64,000 bases of DNA, from positions 119,592 to 183,591 of the forward strand of contig CAWBDS010000008.1 of the NCBI GenBank assembly GCA_963787645.1. The letters run 5' to 3'. Below are positions 52,219 through 60,557 of the stretch, piece after piece. Source of the stretch: Palsa-504 sp963787645. GTDB lineage: Bacteria; Actinomycetota; Actinomycetes; Streptosporangiales; Streptosporangiaceae. How positions within the stretch are numbered: the first letter of the stretch is position 1; every line of letters begins with the position of its first letter. The notes under the pieces were generated by a model. That model made no database searches. It worked only from the letters and a program-made list of their open reading frames with translations, and had not been told where the DNA came from. Both the position numbers and the translations under genes were made by a program.

Positions 52219-52245
52219 CTGTTACGTATTAGTAACACGTAACAG
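52219..52245. promoter_or_regulatory. Inverted repeat CTGTTACGT-N9-ACGTAACAG
   Basis: The arms are 9 bp and perfect. Inside lies a further GTTAC/GTAAC pair (gttacgtattagtaac), so three half-sites alternate. It sits between the LacI gene and the XRE gene, about 110 bp before the latter, and could bind either product. Confidence 0.5.
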
Positions 52246-52352
52246 TAGAAAGCCTCGTGAGCCGCGGGCAGCCGGACAGGATCTGAGGTTCCTGCCGAAC
52301 CCGCGCGGGGGAGAAGCGACGCGCCGAGTGCTAACAATCCGGAGGACCGCAG

Positions 52353-53735
52353 ATGGGTCGCCCTGAAAAAACGATCAGCAGTAGCGGCGCGGTGGCCGAC
52401 TTCGCATACCAGCTGCGGCTGCTGCGTCAGCACGCGGCGTTGACGCTCCGCCAGCTCGCTGCGAGCACTGGGCTTTCCACGGCTACATTGTCGGTCGCCG
52501 CTTCCGGCCGCAAGCTGCCCAGCTGGAAAGTCGCCCGGGCCTACGTTCAGGCCTGCGGCGGCGATACGGATGACTGGCGCATGCGGTGGGAGCACGCGGC
52601 ACGGTTTTCCCGGCTGCCCCGGGCGATGCGGCTGCCCGTCCAGGCCGGCCATGCACCTGGCGCGCCGGCCCGGCAGGGTAATCGCGGTTTGCCTGGCGGC
52701 CCTGTCCCGGTGCCCGTGACGGCCGAGACCACCAGTGATTTCATGGAGTGCCTGCTGCGGGTGAAGATCTGGGCGGGCGACCCGCCGGTCCGCGTTCTTT
52801 CCCGGCGTACCGGCTTGCCGCCCAGCACCGTGCAGGACTTCCTCCGCCGCGAGCGCCGCAGGCTGCCGACCGTGGAGGCGGTCTGCACGTTCCTGAAGGC
52901 CTGCGGTGTTGACGACTGGAATGTCATCTCTGAGTGGATTTACGCCTGGCGGCGGCTGAAGTTCGCCGAATCCTCCGAACGCCGTAGTCGCGCGCCGCGC
53001 GCTCTGATGTCGGCCTTACCAGCCCGGAAAACCGGAAACCGGCAAGGCTGCACTCGGTCAGACGGCCGTCGGGAAGTGCAGGTGAGCACGATGGTGCTCC
53101 GGGTAGGAGTTGTCGGGCCAGCGGCTGGTGATGGCCTTGGCGCGGGTGTAGAAGCGGATTCCCTCGGGTCCGTGCACATGGGTGTCGCCGAACAGCGAGT
53201 CCTTCCACCCGCCGAAGGAGTAGAAGGCCATCGGCACCGGGATGGGCACGTTGATGCCGATCATGCCGACCTGGACGTGCCGCTGGAACTTCCGGGCGGC
53301 CTGCCCGCTGGAGGTGAAGATCGCGGTGCCGTTGCCGAAGGGATTGGCGTTGATGATGCCGATGGCCTCATCGAAGGTGCCGGCCCGCAGCACCACCAGG
53401 ACCGGGCCGAAGATCTCGTCACGGTAGACGTCCATGTCGGTGGTGACCCGGTCGAACAGGCACGGTCCGACGAAGAAGCCGTTCTCGTGACCGTCAACGG
53501 TCAGGTCCCGGCCGTCCACCACCAAAGTGGCGCCAGCCTGAGAGCCCCGGGAGACATAACCAACGATGCGGTCCCGGGCCTCAGGCGTGACCACTGGCCC
53601 CATTTCCGAGGACGCCTCCCGGCCCGGCCCGACCTTCACCTCAAGAGCCTTCGCCTTCAGCCGCTCGACCAGGGCGTCGCCCGCTTCGCCCACGGCCACG
53701 ACGGCGGAGATGGCCATGCAGCGCTGCCCGGCTGA
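52353..53735 (+). CDS. XRE-family regulator with two HTH regions (C-terminal half of the frame probably not native)
   Basis: ATG 52353 (cggaggaccgcag upstream) opens an XRE domain, FAYQLRLLRQHAALTLRQLA and ASTGLSTATLSVAASGRKLP, a type common in actinomycete multi-domain regulators. A second HTH-like unit follows at about residues 130-205 (FMECLLRVKIWAGDPPVRVL, TGLPPSTVQDFLRRERRRLP). Recognisable protein ends near residue 215-235 (about 53050). Beyond this the frame runs 678 bp antisense through mmsA, so a stop has probably been lost. It faces mmsA tail-to-tail. Confidence 0.65.
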   Translation: MGRPEKTISSSGAVADFAYQLRLLRQHAALTLRQLAASTGLSTATLSVAASGRKLPSWKVARAYVQACGGDTDDWRMRWEHAARFSRLPRAMRLPVQAGHAPGAPARQGNRGLPGGPVPVPVTAETTSDFMECLLRVKIWAGDPPVRVLSRRTGLPPSTVQDFLRRERRRLPTVEAVCTFLKACGVDDWNVISEWIYAWRRLKFAESSERRSRAPRALMSALPARKTGNRQGCTRSDGRREVQVSTMVLRVGVVGPAAGDGLGAGVEADSLGSVHMGVAEQRVLPPAEGVEGHRHRDGHVDADHADLDVPLELPGGLPAGGEDRGAVAEGIGVDDADGLIEGAGPQHHQDRAEDLVTVDVHVGGDPVEQARSDEEAVLVTVNGQVPAVHHQSGASLRAPGDITNDAVPGLRRDHWPHFRGRLPARPDLHLKSLRLQPLDQGVARFAHGHDGGDGHAALPG

Positions 53736-54560
53736 CCCGTACCCGGCGGCCGTGATGTGGTTGGCGGCGAACTCGATGTCCGCGTCGGGCAGGACCACGG
53801 CGTGGTTCTTGGCGCCGCCGAGCGCCTGCACCCGCTTGCCGCTGGCCGACGCCCGCTCGTGCACGTATTTTGCGATCGGGGTGGAGCCGACGAACGACAC
53901 TGCCGCGACGCTCGGGTGGTCCAGGATCGCGTCGACGGCGACCTTGTCCCCGTGCACCACGTTGAACACGCCGTCGGGCAGGCCGGCCTCGGCGTAGAGC
54001 CGGGCGATGAGGTTCGACGCGGACGGGTCACGCTCGCTCGGCTTAAGCACGAATGTGTTCCCGGTCGCGATCGCGACCGGGTGCATCCACATCGGCACCA
54101 TGACCGGGAAGTTGAACGGCGTGATCCCGGCGCAGACGCCGAGCGGCTGGCGGAACGAGTAGGCGTCCACGTCGGTCGACACCTGCTCGGAGTACTCGCC
54201 CTTGAGCAGCGTCGGCACGCCGCAGGCGAACTCGACCACCTCCAGGCCGCGGGTGACCTCGCCCTTGGCGTCGGACACGACCTTGCCATGCTCGTCGGCG
54301 ACAAGCTCGGACAGCTCGTCGATGTGCCGCTCCATGAGGTCGCGGAAGGCGAACATGATCCGCATCCGGCGCATGAGCGACGCGTCGCTCCAGGCTTCGA
54401 ACGCCTTGGCCGCCGCCTGCACCGCAGCTTCGACGTCGGCCACGGTCGCCAGCGCGACCTGAGCCTGCTGGCCGCCCGTGGCAGGGTTATAGACCGAGCC
54501 GAACCGGGTCGAGGCCCCGGTCGTCTCCGATCCGGCAATCCAGTGCTGGATAGTACGCAT
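53058..54560 (-). CDS. mmsA: Methylmalonate-semialdehyde dehydrogenase (CoA-acylating)
   Basis: ATG 54560 gives 500 residues, normal for MmsA/IolA. It has WIAGSETTGASTRFGSVYNP at the start, the NAD site region GITPFNFPVMVPMWMHPVAI, FVGSTPIAKYVHERA, LGGAKNHAVVLPDAD and the catalytic Cys in GYGSAGQRCMAISAV (about residue 287). The family converts malonate or methylmalonate semialdehyde with CoA and NAD+ to acetyl-CoA or propionyl-CoA and CO2, the last step of inositol breakdown. It is the last gene of the iol operon, 20 bp after iolD. Confidence 0.95.
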   Translation of the reverse strand: MRTIQHWIAGSETTGASTRFGSVYNPATGGQQAQVALATVADVEAAVQAAAKAFEAWSDASLMRRMRIMFAFRDLMERHIDELSELVADEHGKVVSDAKGEVTRGLEVVEFACGVPTLLKGEYSEQVSTDVDAYSFRQPLGVCAGITPFNFPVMVPMWMHPVAIATGNTFVLKPSERDPSASNLIARLYAEAGLPDGVFNVVHGDKVAVDAILDHPSVAAVSFVGSTPIAKYVHERASASGKRVQALGGAKNHAVVLPDADIEFAANHITAAGYGSAGQRCMAISAVVAVGEAGDALVERLKAKALEVKVGPGREASSEMGPVVTPEARDRIVGYVSRGSQAGATLVVDGRDLTVDGHENGFFVGPCLFDRVTTDMDVYRDEIFGPVLVVLRAGTFDEAIGIINANPFGNGTAIFTSSGQAARKFQRHVQVGMIGINVPIPVPMAFYSFGGWKDSLFGDTHVHGPEGIRFYTRAKAITSRWPDNSYPEHHRAHLHFPTAV

Positions 54561-54580
54561 ACGAAGTATCTGCTCCTTAC

Positions 54581-56458
54581 TTATAGGTAAATCCGCTGGG
54601 TGCGCTTGGCCGCGTCGTAGGCGGCCCGGGCCTTCTGCGTGCTTTCCAGGACGGCCACCTCGGCGACGGGCACGTCCCACCAGCCCTCGGAGTCCGGGAC
54701 CGGCGCGAGCGGGTCGGTCTCGACGTAGACCACAGTGGTCCGGCCCGAGGCCCGGGATCGGCGCAGCGCATCGCTGAACTCCCCGATCGTCTTGACCCGC
54801 AGTACGTCGGCGCCCAGGCTGGCCGCGTTGGCGGCCAGGTCGACGGGCAGCACGTCGCCGTCCAGCAGCCCGGTTTCCGGGTTGCGGAAGCGGTAACTGG
54901 TGCCGAACCGCTGCGAGCCCAGCAGCTCCGACAGCGCGCCGATGGAGGCGAAGCCGTGGTTCTGCACCAGGACGATGTTCAGCTTGATCCGCTCGGCCAC
55001 CGCGGTGACGATCTCGGTCGCCATCATCAGGTAGGACCCGTCGCCGACGAGCACGAACACCTCGCGTTCCGGGTCGGCTAGCTTGGCCCCCAGGCCGCCG
55101 GCGATCTCGTACCCCATGCAGGAGTAGCCGTACTCGACGTGGTACTGCTTCGGGTCCCGGGCCCGCCACAGCATCTGCAGGTCCCCGGGCATGCTCCCGG
55201 CCGCCTGCACCACCACGTCCCGCTCGTCCATGAACTCGTTCAGCGTCCCGAGGATCTCGGTCTGGGCCGGCAGCGGCTGATGGCCGAGGTGGTATGCCTC
55301 ATCGACCACCCGTTGCCAGCGGGCGTCGTGCTCGCGGAACGCGGCAGCGTACGCCGCGACGACGTGGTACCCGCGCATCGCTTCGGTCAGCGCCTCCAGC
55401 CCGGCCCGGACGTCGGCCACCAGCGCGGCGCCGGCCTGCTTGCCCGCGTCGAACGCGGTGATGTTGAGGTTGACGAACCGCACTCCCGGGTGCTGGAAGG
55501 CGGTGCGGGACGCGGTGGTGAAGTCGGTGTAGCGGGTGCCGATGCCGAGCACCACGTCGGCCTCGCGGGCCAGCGCGTTGGCCACGGGGGAGCCGGTGGC
55601 GCCGACGCCGCCGACCGCGCACGGGTGATCCCACGGCACCGCCCCCTTCCCGGCCTGGGTGTCGGTCACCGGGATGCCGGTGGCCTCGGCGAATGCGCGT
55701 AGCGCCTCGGAAGCCTCGGAGTAGATGACCCCGCCGCCGGCCACGATGAGCGGTCGGCGGGCGGAGCGCAGCACCCCGGCGGCGCGCGCCAGGGCCGCGG
55801 GTTCGGGTACGGGACGGGGGATATGCCAGGTCCGTTCGGAAAAAAGGTCTTCTGGCCAGTCGTGGGCCTCGGCCTGCACATCCTGCGGGAGGGCCAGGGT
55901 TACCGCGCCGGTTTCGGCCGGGTCGGCAAGCACGCGCATGGCGGCCAGCAGCGCGGCCGGCAGCTGCTCTGGCCGCCAGATGCGGTCGAAGAACCGTGAC
56001 ACAGGCCGGAACGCGTCGTTGACGCTCACGTCGTAGGAGCGCGGGTCCTCCAGTTCCTGCAGCACGGGGCTGGCGGCCCGGGTGGCGAAGATGTCGGACG
56101 GCAGCAGCAGCACCGGTATCCGGTTGATGGTGGCCAGCGCGGCCCCGGTGACCATGTTGGTCGAGCCCGGGCCGATCGAGGCGGTGCAGGCCAGGGCCTG
56201 CAGCCGGTTCCGCATCCGGGCGAAGCCGACCGAGGCATGCACCATGGCCTGCTCGTTGCGAGCCAGGTAGTACGTCAGGTCGGCCTCGCCGGTCTCGGCC
56301 GCCTGCAGCAGGGCCTGCCCGACCCCGGCCACGTTGCCGTGGCCGAAGATCCCGAAGCAGCCCGGGATGAACCGCTGCCGAACGCCATCGCGCTCGCTGT
56401 ACTGGCAGGCCAGGAAGCGGACTACGGCCTGTGCGACGGTCAGCCGGATCGTGCTCAC
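54581..56458 (-). CDS. iolD: 3D-(3,5/4)-trihydroxycyclohexane-1,2-dione hydrolase
   Basis: GTG 56458 overlaps the previous stop (GTGA). This 625-residue ThDP enzyme matches IolD: FIPGCFGIFGHGNVAGVGQA at the start, the catalytic Glu region LARNEQAMVHASVGFAR, the FAD-like middle domain VAGGGVIYSEASEALRAFAE, and the ThDP/Mg motif VFVLVGDGSYLMMATEIVTA with QNHGFASIG. It opens the inositol-derived diketone ring to 5-deoxyglucuronate. All motifs are intact. Confidence 0.95.
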   Translation of the reverse strand: MSTIRLTVAQAVVRFLACQYSERDGVRQRFIPGCFGIFGHGNVAGVGQALLQAAETGEADLTYYLARNEQAMVHASVGFARMRNRLQALACTASIGPGSTNMVTGAALATINRIPVLLLPSDIFATRAASPVLQELEDPRSYDVSVNDAFRPVSRFFDRIWRPEQLPAALLAAMRVLADPAETGAVTLALPQDVQAEAHDWPEDLFSERTWHIPRPVPEPAALARAAGVLRSARRPLIVAGGGVIYSEASEALRAFAEATGIPVTDTQAGKGAVPWDHPCAVGGVGATGSPVANALAREADVVLGIGTRYTDFTTASRTAFQHPGVRFVNLNITAFDAGKQAGAALVADVRAGLEALTEAMRGYHVVAAYAAAFREHDARWQRVVDEAYHLGHQPLPAQTEILGTLNEFMDERDVVVQAAGSMPGDLQMLWRARDPKQYHVEYGYSCMGYEIAGGLGAKLADPEREVFVLVGDGSYLMMATEIVTAVAERIKLNIVLVQNHGFASIGALSELLGSQRFGTSYRFRNPETGLLDGDVLPVDLAANAASLGADVLRVKTIGEFSDALRRSRASGRTTVVYVETDPLAPVPDSEGWWDVPVAEVAVLESTQKARAAYDAAKRTQRIYL

Positions 56459-57345
56459 GGTAGCTCCTTCCCGCGCATCAGGCTGACGGCTGTGTCCACC
56501 GCGCCGGCCACGTCGTCGTCCGGCGGGAACAGCAGCGTCCGGCCGGCCACCAGGCCGTGCACCGACGGCAGCTGCAGCGCCTTGTGCCAGCGGTCGAAGG
56601 CGGCGTCCTGGTCGGCGCTGACCTCGCCGCCGAGCAGCAGGACGGGCAGCGTGCAGGCGGCCAGTACCCGTTCCATGTCGTCCACCACCGGCAGCTTGAG
56701 CCAGGTGTAAGCCGAGGTGGTGCCCAGCCCGGACGCGACCGTAATGGAGCGGATCACCGCCTCGGGGGACAGGTCGTTACGGACCCGGCCCTCGATCCGG
56801 TGCGAGATGAACGGCTCGATCATGGCCATCAGCCCGCGGTCGGCCAGATCGCTGACCGCCCGGGCGCACGCTTCGATGGTCGGGCCGGTGGCCGGATCGT
56901 CGGGGTCGATGCGCAGCAGCATCTTGCCCGCGTCGAAGCCCATCCGGGCGATGGCCTCCGCGTCGTAGCCGGTGAACCGGTCGTCCATCTCGAAGACGGT
57001 GCCGGCCAGCCCGCCGCGGTTCATCGAGCCGACGATCACCTTGTCTTCCAGCGCGCCCAGCAGCAGCAGGTCCTCGATGATGTCCGCGGTGCCGAGCACG
57101 CCGTCGACGCCGGGCCTACGCAGTGTCAGTACCATCCGTTCCAGCAGGTCGGCCCGGTCGGCCATGGCCATGGGCCGGTCCCCGGCTCGCAGCGCGCCGC
57201 GGGCCGGGTGGTCAGCCGCGACGATGAACATCTGCTCGTCCTCGCCCAGCAGCGACATCCGCCGCTTGCGCCGGGCGGCCGCCTCAGCGATGGCTTGCGG
57301 GCGCCTGGTCCGCGTGTCGAGCAGGGCCCGGATCTGGTCACGCAC
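56455..57345 (-). CDS. Cgl0159-family (beta/alpha)8 protein of inositol operons
   Basis: The 296-residue product begins MRDQIRALLDTRTRRPQAIA and has FIVAADHPARGALRAG, DGVLGTADIIEDLLLLGAL, GKMLLRIDPDDPATGPTIEA and LPVLLLGGEVSADQD. It is the (beta/alpha)8 family found in actinobacterial iol clusters (Cgl0159 type). It resembles DeoC/LacD-like aldolases. Because no IolJ/fructose-bisphosphate-type aldolase is seen here, it may split 2-deoxy-5-keto-gluconate 6-phosphate; this is inference. It overlaps iolC by 8 bp and iolD by 4 bp. Confidence 0.85.
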   Translation of the reverse strand: MRDQIRALLDTRTRRPQAIAEAAARRKRRMSLLGEDEQMFIVAADHPARGALRAGDRPMAMADRADLLERMVLTLRRPGVDGVLGTADIIEDLLLLGALEDKVIVGSMNRGGLAGTVFEMDDRFTGYDAEAIARMGFDAGKMLLRIDPDDPATGPTIEACARAVSDLADRGLMAMIEPFISHRIEGRVRNDLSPEAVIRSITVASGLGTTSAYTWLKLPVVDDMERVLAACTLPVLLLGGEVSADQDAAFDRWHKALQLPSVHGLVAGRTLLFPPDDDVAGAVDTAVSLMRGKELP

Positions 57346-58285
57346 TGGTTTCCTCCAGGAAGTCGGTCACCTCGGCGGTGGTCGGCATGGCGTCCGAGCA
57401 GGCCAGCCGCGACGCGACGATGGCCCCGGCGGCGTTGGCGAAACGCATCACCTGCTCGATGTCCCAGCCGGCCAGCAGCCCGTGGCACAGTGCACCGCCG
57501 AACGCGTCCCCGGCGCCCAGACCGTTCAGCACCTCGACCGGAACCGGCGGCACCTCCACCGAGACCGTCCGGTCGTGGGCCAGCACGCCCTTGGGGCCCT
57601 GCTTGACCACGGCCAGCTCGACGCCCGCCTCGTGCAGGGCCCGGGCCGCGGCCAGCGGGTCGCGTTCGCCGGTGGCCGTCTCGCATTCGTCGAGGTTGCC
57701 GACGGCCACGCTCACCAGCGGCAGCGCCTGCTGGACCCAGTGCCGGGCCTCCTGCCGGGTCGGCCAGAACATGGGCCGGTAGTCCAAGTCCAGGACGGTG
57801 ATGCCACGGCCGTTCCGGGCCTTTAGGGCGGTCAGCGTCGCGGCCCGGCTCGGCTCCTGCGACAGGCCGGTAACGGTTACCCAGAAGATCCCCGCGGCGC
57901 GGATCGCGTCCAGGTCCAGCTCGTCCGGGTGGATCTCCAGGTCCGGTGCCTTGGGCCAGCGGTAGAAGTACAGCGGGAAGTCGTCTGGCGGGAAGATCTC
58001 GCAGAACGTGACCGGCGTCGGCAGGCCCGGCACTGCGGCGACGTACCGGTCGTCCACGCCGTACTTCGCCAGGGCGGCATGAATGAATTGGCCGAACGGA
58101 TCCTGGCCGGTGCGGCTGATAACGCCTGTCCGCCGCCCGTGGCGGGCAGCCGCCACCGCCACGTTGGTGGCGCTGCCGCCGAGCCACTTGCCGAACGTAT
58201 CGACCTCATCCAGGCCCACGCCGGCCTGCAGCGGATACAGGTCCACCCCGATCCGGCCCATGGTCAGGACCTCGAACGCGTCCAT
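57338..58285 (-). CDS. iolC: 5-dehydro-2-deoxygluconokinase
   Basis: ATG 58285 follows the iolG stop directly (TAGATG). The 315-residue PfkB-family kinase shows MGRIGVDLYPLQAGVGLDEV, the N-terminal motif WLGGSATNVAVAAARHG and the C-terminal motif with the catalytic Asp in EVLNGLGAGDAFGGALCHGL (about residue 258). It phosphorylates 2-deoxy-5-keto-gluconate in inositol catabolism. Length and motifs are normal. Confidence 0.94.
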   Translation of the reverse strand: MDAFEVLTMGRIGVDLYPLQAGVGLDEVDTFGKWLGGSATNVAVAAARHGRRTGVISRTGQDPFGQFIHAALAKYGVDDRYVAAVPGLPTPVTFCEIFPPDDFPLYFYRWPKAPDLEIHPDELDLDAIRAAGIFWVTVTGLSQEPSRAATLTALKARNGRGITVLDLDYRPMFWPTRQEARHWVQQALPLVSVAVGNLDECETATGERDPLAAARALHEAGVELAVVKQGPKGVLAHDRTVSVEVPPVPVEVLNGLGAGDAFGGALCHGLLAGWDIEQVMRFANAAGAIVASRLACSDAMPTTAEVTDFLEETSA

Positions 58286-59306
58286 CTAGGCCTCGGCCTT
58301 GGCGTACAGGGCGGGCTGCTCGCGCATGGCCACCTCGACCCGCTTGCCGCTGTGAAAGGCCTGCAGGCCGGCGTCGGACACCACGGTGGCGGCGTAGCCG
58401 TCCCAGGAGCTCGGCCCGGTCGACATGCCAGCTGGTGACGGCGTCGATCCACTGCTGGAGCTCGGCGTCGTAGGCGCGGACGAACCGCTCGCGCCAGTCG
58501 GCAGGCACGTGCCCGCGGTAAGAGCCGTCGCGTTTGACGATGACGTCGCTGCTTTCGGCCAGTTCCACGGTGCCGGTCTCCGCGACGATCTCGCCGCGGA
58601 TGTCGTAGCCGTAGGCGATGTTGACCGCCGCTTCCACGTCGGTCAGCGCGCCGTTGGTCATCTCCAGCATCAGCACGAGCGGGTCCTGCAGGTGCCCGGC
58701 CGCGTGCGAGCTGCGTCGCGGCGCGAAGGCCTGAACGGCCGCGACCTCGGCATCGAGCAGCCAGCGCGCGATGTCGATGTCGTGCACGCAGGTGTCGACG
58801 ATGACGCCGTCGGTGTCGACACCAGACGGCACGGCCGGATTGCGGTGCGCGGAGTGGAAGAGCAGGGGAGCACCGATGTCGCCGCGGGCCAGTGTCTGTT
58901 TCATGGCCTGGTAGCCGCGGTCGAAGCGGCGCATGAAACCGACCATGACCAGGCGCCGGCCGGCGGCGGCTTCGGCGTCGACGATCCGGTCGCAGGCCTC
59001 ACGGGTGGTGGCCAGCGGCTTTTCGCAGAAAACATGCTTGCCGGCCTTAATCGCAGCCAGCACGTATTCCTCGTGGGTGCCGCCCCAGGAGGTCACCACG
59101 ACGGCGTCGATGCCCTTGTCGGCGATGAGGTCCTGGCCGGTCTGGTGGACGGCTGCGCCGCGCAGGCCGCCGGCCACACTGCTGGCCCGGTCCAGGTCGA
59201 CGTCGGTGACCGCCGCGACCCGCGCTCCGGAAAGCACGCTGGTGATCCGGCGGATGTGGTCCTGGCCGATCAGGCCGACGCCGATGACGCCGAGCTTGAG
59301 GGTCAC
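58286..59306 (-). CDS. iolG: Inositol 2-dehydrogenase (Gfo/Idh/MocA family), one-base frameshift near the C-terminus
   Basis: GTG 59306 (gggaggacggacc upstream) opens KLGVIGVGLIGQDHIRRITS, the NAD fold, then HVFCEKPLATTREACDRIVD with the catalytic Lys (EKP) and DTCVHDIDIARWLLD with the catalytic Asp/His. At about 58427-58434 one extra base shifts the frame; without it the protein ends TSGMSTGPSSWDGYAATVVS, then FHSGKRVEVAMREQPALYAK and TAG at 58286-58288, as expected. As written, the frame runs on to 58206 with a wrong tail. Its role is the first oxidation of myo-inositol. Given the intact operon around it, a sequencing error is plausible. Confidence 0.88.
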
Positions 59307-60274
59307 CGGTCCGTCCTCCCTTCGGCCCTTTCCTCGGCGGGACGGTACGGCCACCGGCGGGCCGGGCCCAGGCCGCAGGCGACGAAGTAGCCGGCGGTAC
59401 GCGCGGCGATGGGCAGCGGCACGTCCGCCTCGACCGGGTAGAGGTCCTGCTCGATGACGGCGAAGATGTCCCGGTCCAGGTCGGCCAGCGCGTGCAGCAG
59501 CGGAGGCATCGCGGGCAGCCCGTAGGGCGGTTCGAGCATCACGCCCAGCTTGACGGCCTCGGACAACGGCAGCTTCTCCGCCACCGCCCGGTCCCGCACC
59601 GCCGGGTCCACCTGCTTGAGGTGAACGTAGGTGACCCGGTCGCCGAACCGCTGCACGATCTCGACGTTGTCGCCGTGGCAGTAGGCGACGTGCCCGGTGT
59701 CCAGGCAGAGGTTCACGTACCGCGGGTCGGTCTCGGCCAGGAACCGCTCGATGCGCTCCTGCGTGTCCACATGGGTGTCGACGTGCGGGTGGAAGACCAG
59801 CTCGACGCCGTACTCCTCACCCATCACCTTGCCCAGCTCGTTGGTGCCCGCCACCAGGTGCTTCCACTGCTGTTCGTCCAGCGCGCCGGGTTCGGTCGCC
59901 GCGCCAGTGTGCATGTCGGTGTACTGCTCCGGCAACTGCACCAGGTACCTGGCGCCGACCTCGGTCAGCAGACGCGCCTCCCGGCCGAAGTCATCGATGG
60001 CCTTCTTCAGCGCATCCGGTCCCTTGTGCAGCCCGGCGAAAACGGTGCCACCGCAGACCTTCAGGCCGCGCCGGCCGAGTTCGTCCCGCAGCCGCGCGGG
60101 ATCCTGCGGAAGGAATCCCTGCGGGCCTAGCTCGGTCCAGACGTAGCCGGCCTTAGCGACCTCGTCAAGATACTGACGCCAGGTCACCTGGTGCGGGTCC
60201 TCGGCGAACCACACCCCCCACGAGTCCGGGGCGGTACCGAGCAGTATCCGCGACAAATCACTGAATGCATTCAT
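59303..60274 (-). CDS. iolE: Myo-inosose-2 dehydratase
   Basis: ATG 60274 (ggaaggctatacc upstream) gives 323 residues of a xylose-isomerase-like TIM barrel. IolE marks are ILLGTAPDSWGVWFAEDPHQ, WTELGPQGFLPQDPARLRDE, VFHPHVDTHVDTQERIERFL, VNLCLDTGHVAYCHGDNVEI (metal-site region) and YVHLKQVDPAVRDRAVAE. It dehydrates scyllo-inosose. It is the first gene of the minus-strand iol operon and overlaps iolG by 4 bp (GTGA). Confidence 0.95.
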   Translation of the reverse strand: MNAFSDLSRILLGTAPDSWGVWFAEDPHQVTWRQYLDEVAKAGYVWTELGPQGFLPQDPARLRDELGRRGLKVCGGTVFAGLHKGPDALKKAIDDFGREARLLTEVGARYLVQLPEQYTDMHTGAATEPGALDEQQWKHLVAGTNELGKVMGEEYGVELVFHPHVDTHVDTQERIERFLAETDPRYVNLCLDTGHVAYCHGDNVEIVQRFGDRVTYVHLKQVDPAVRDRAVAEKLPLSEAVKLGVMLEPPYGLPAMPPLLHALADLDRDIFAVIEQDLYPVEADVPLPIAARTAGYFVACGLGPARRWPYRPAEERAEGRTDR

Positions 60275-60557
60275 GGTATAGCCTTCCTTCGGGCCTATTC
60301 AACGATTGCGCACAGCCGCTTGAATGTCCAGGGAAATTAACCTTGAACAGACACGGGATTGCCAAACAATGAGCAAACAATCCAATTTCCAATTGAATGC
60401 TTTTCCCAGGTAAGCGGGGCCGGGCGGCCGGATTGTTAGGTGATTCTGTCCGAGATTGCCCGGCTCGGTGCGCAGGTCTTCCGCTGCTCGGCGAACAACC
60501 TCACGCTTGGCGGCATAGCTCTGCTATGGCGCGTCGAACAGAAGGGATGAGACGTCG
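60275..60557. promoter_or_regulatory. Divergent iol promoter region with CAAACAAT direct repeats
   Basis: The 283-bp gap between iolE and the MFS transporter is markedly AT-richer around 60320-60410. CAAACAAT occurs at 60363-60370 and 60374-60381, 11 bp apart, followed by caatttccaattg. These are candidate operator sites for the inositol regulator. No regulator gene lies directly next to them. Confidence 0.45.
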
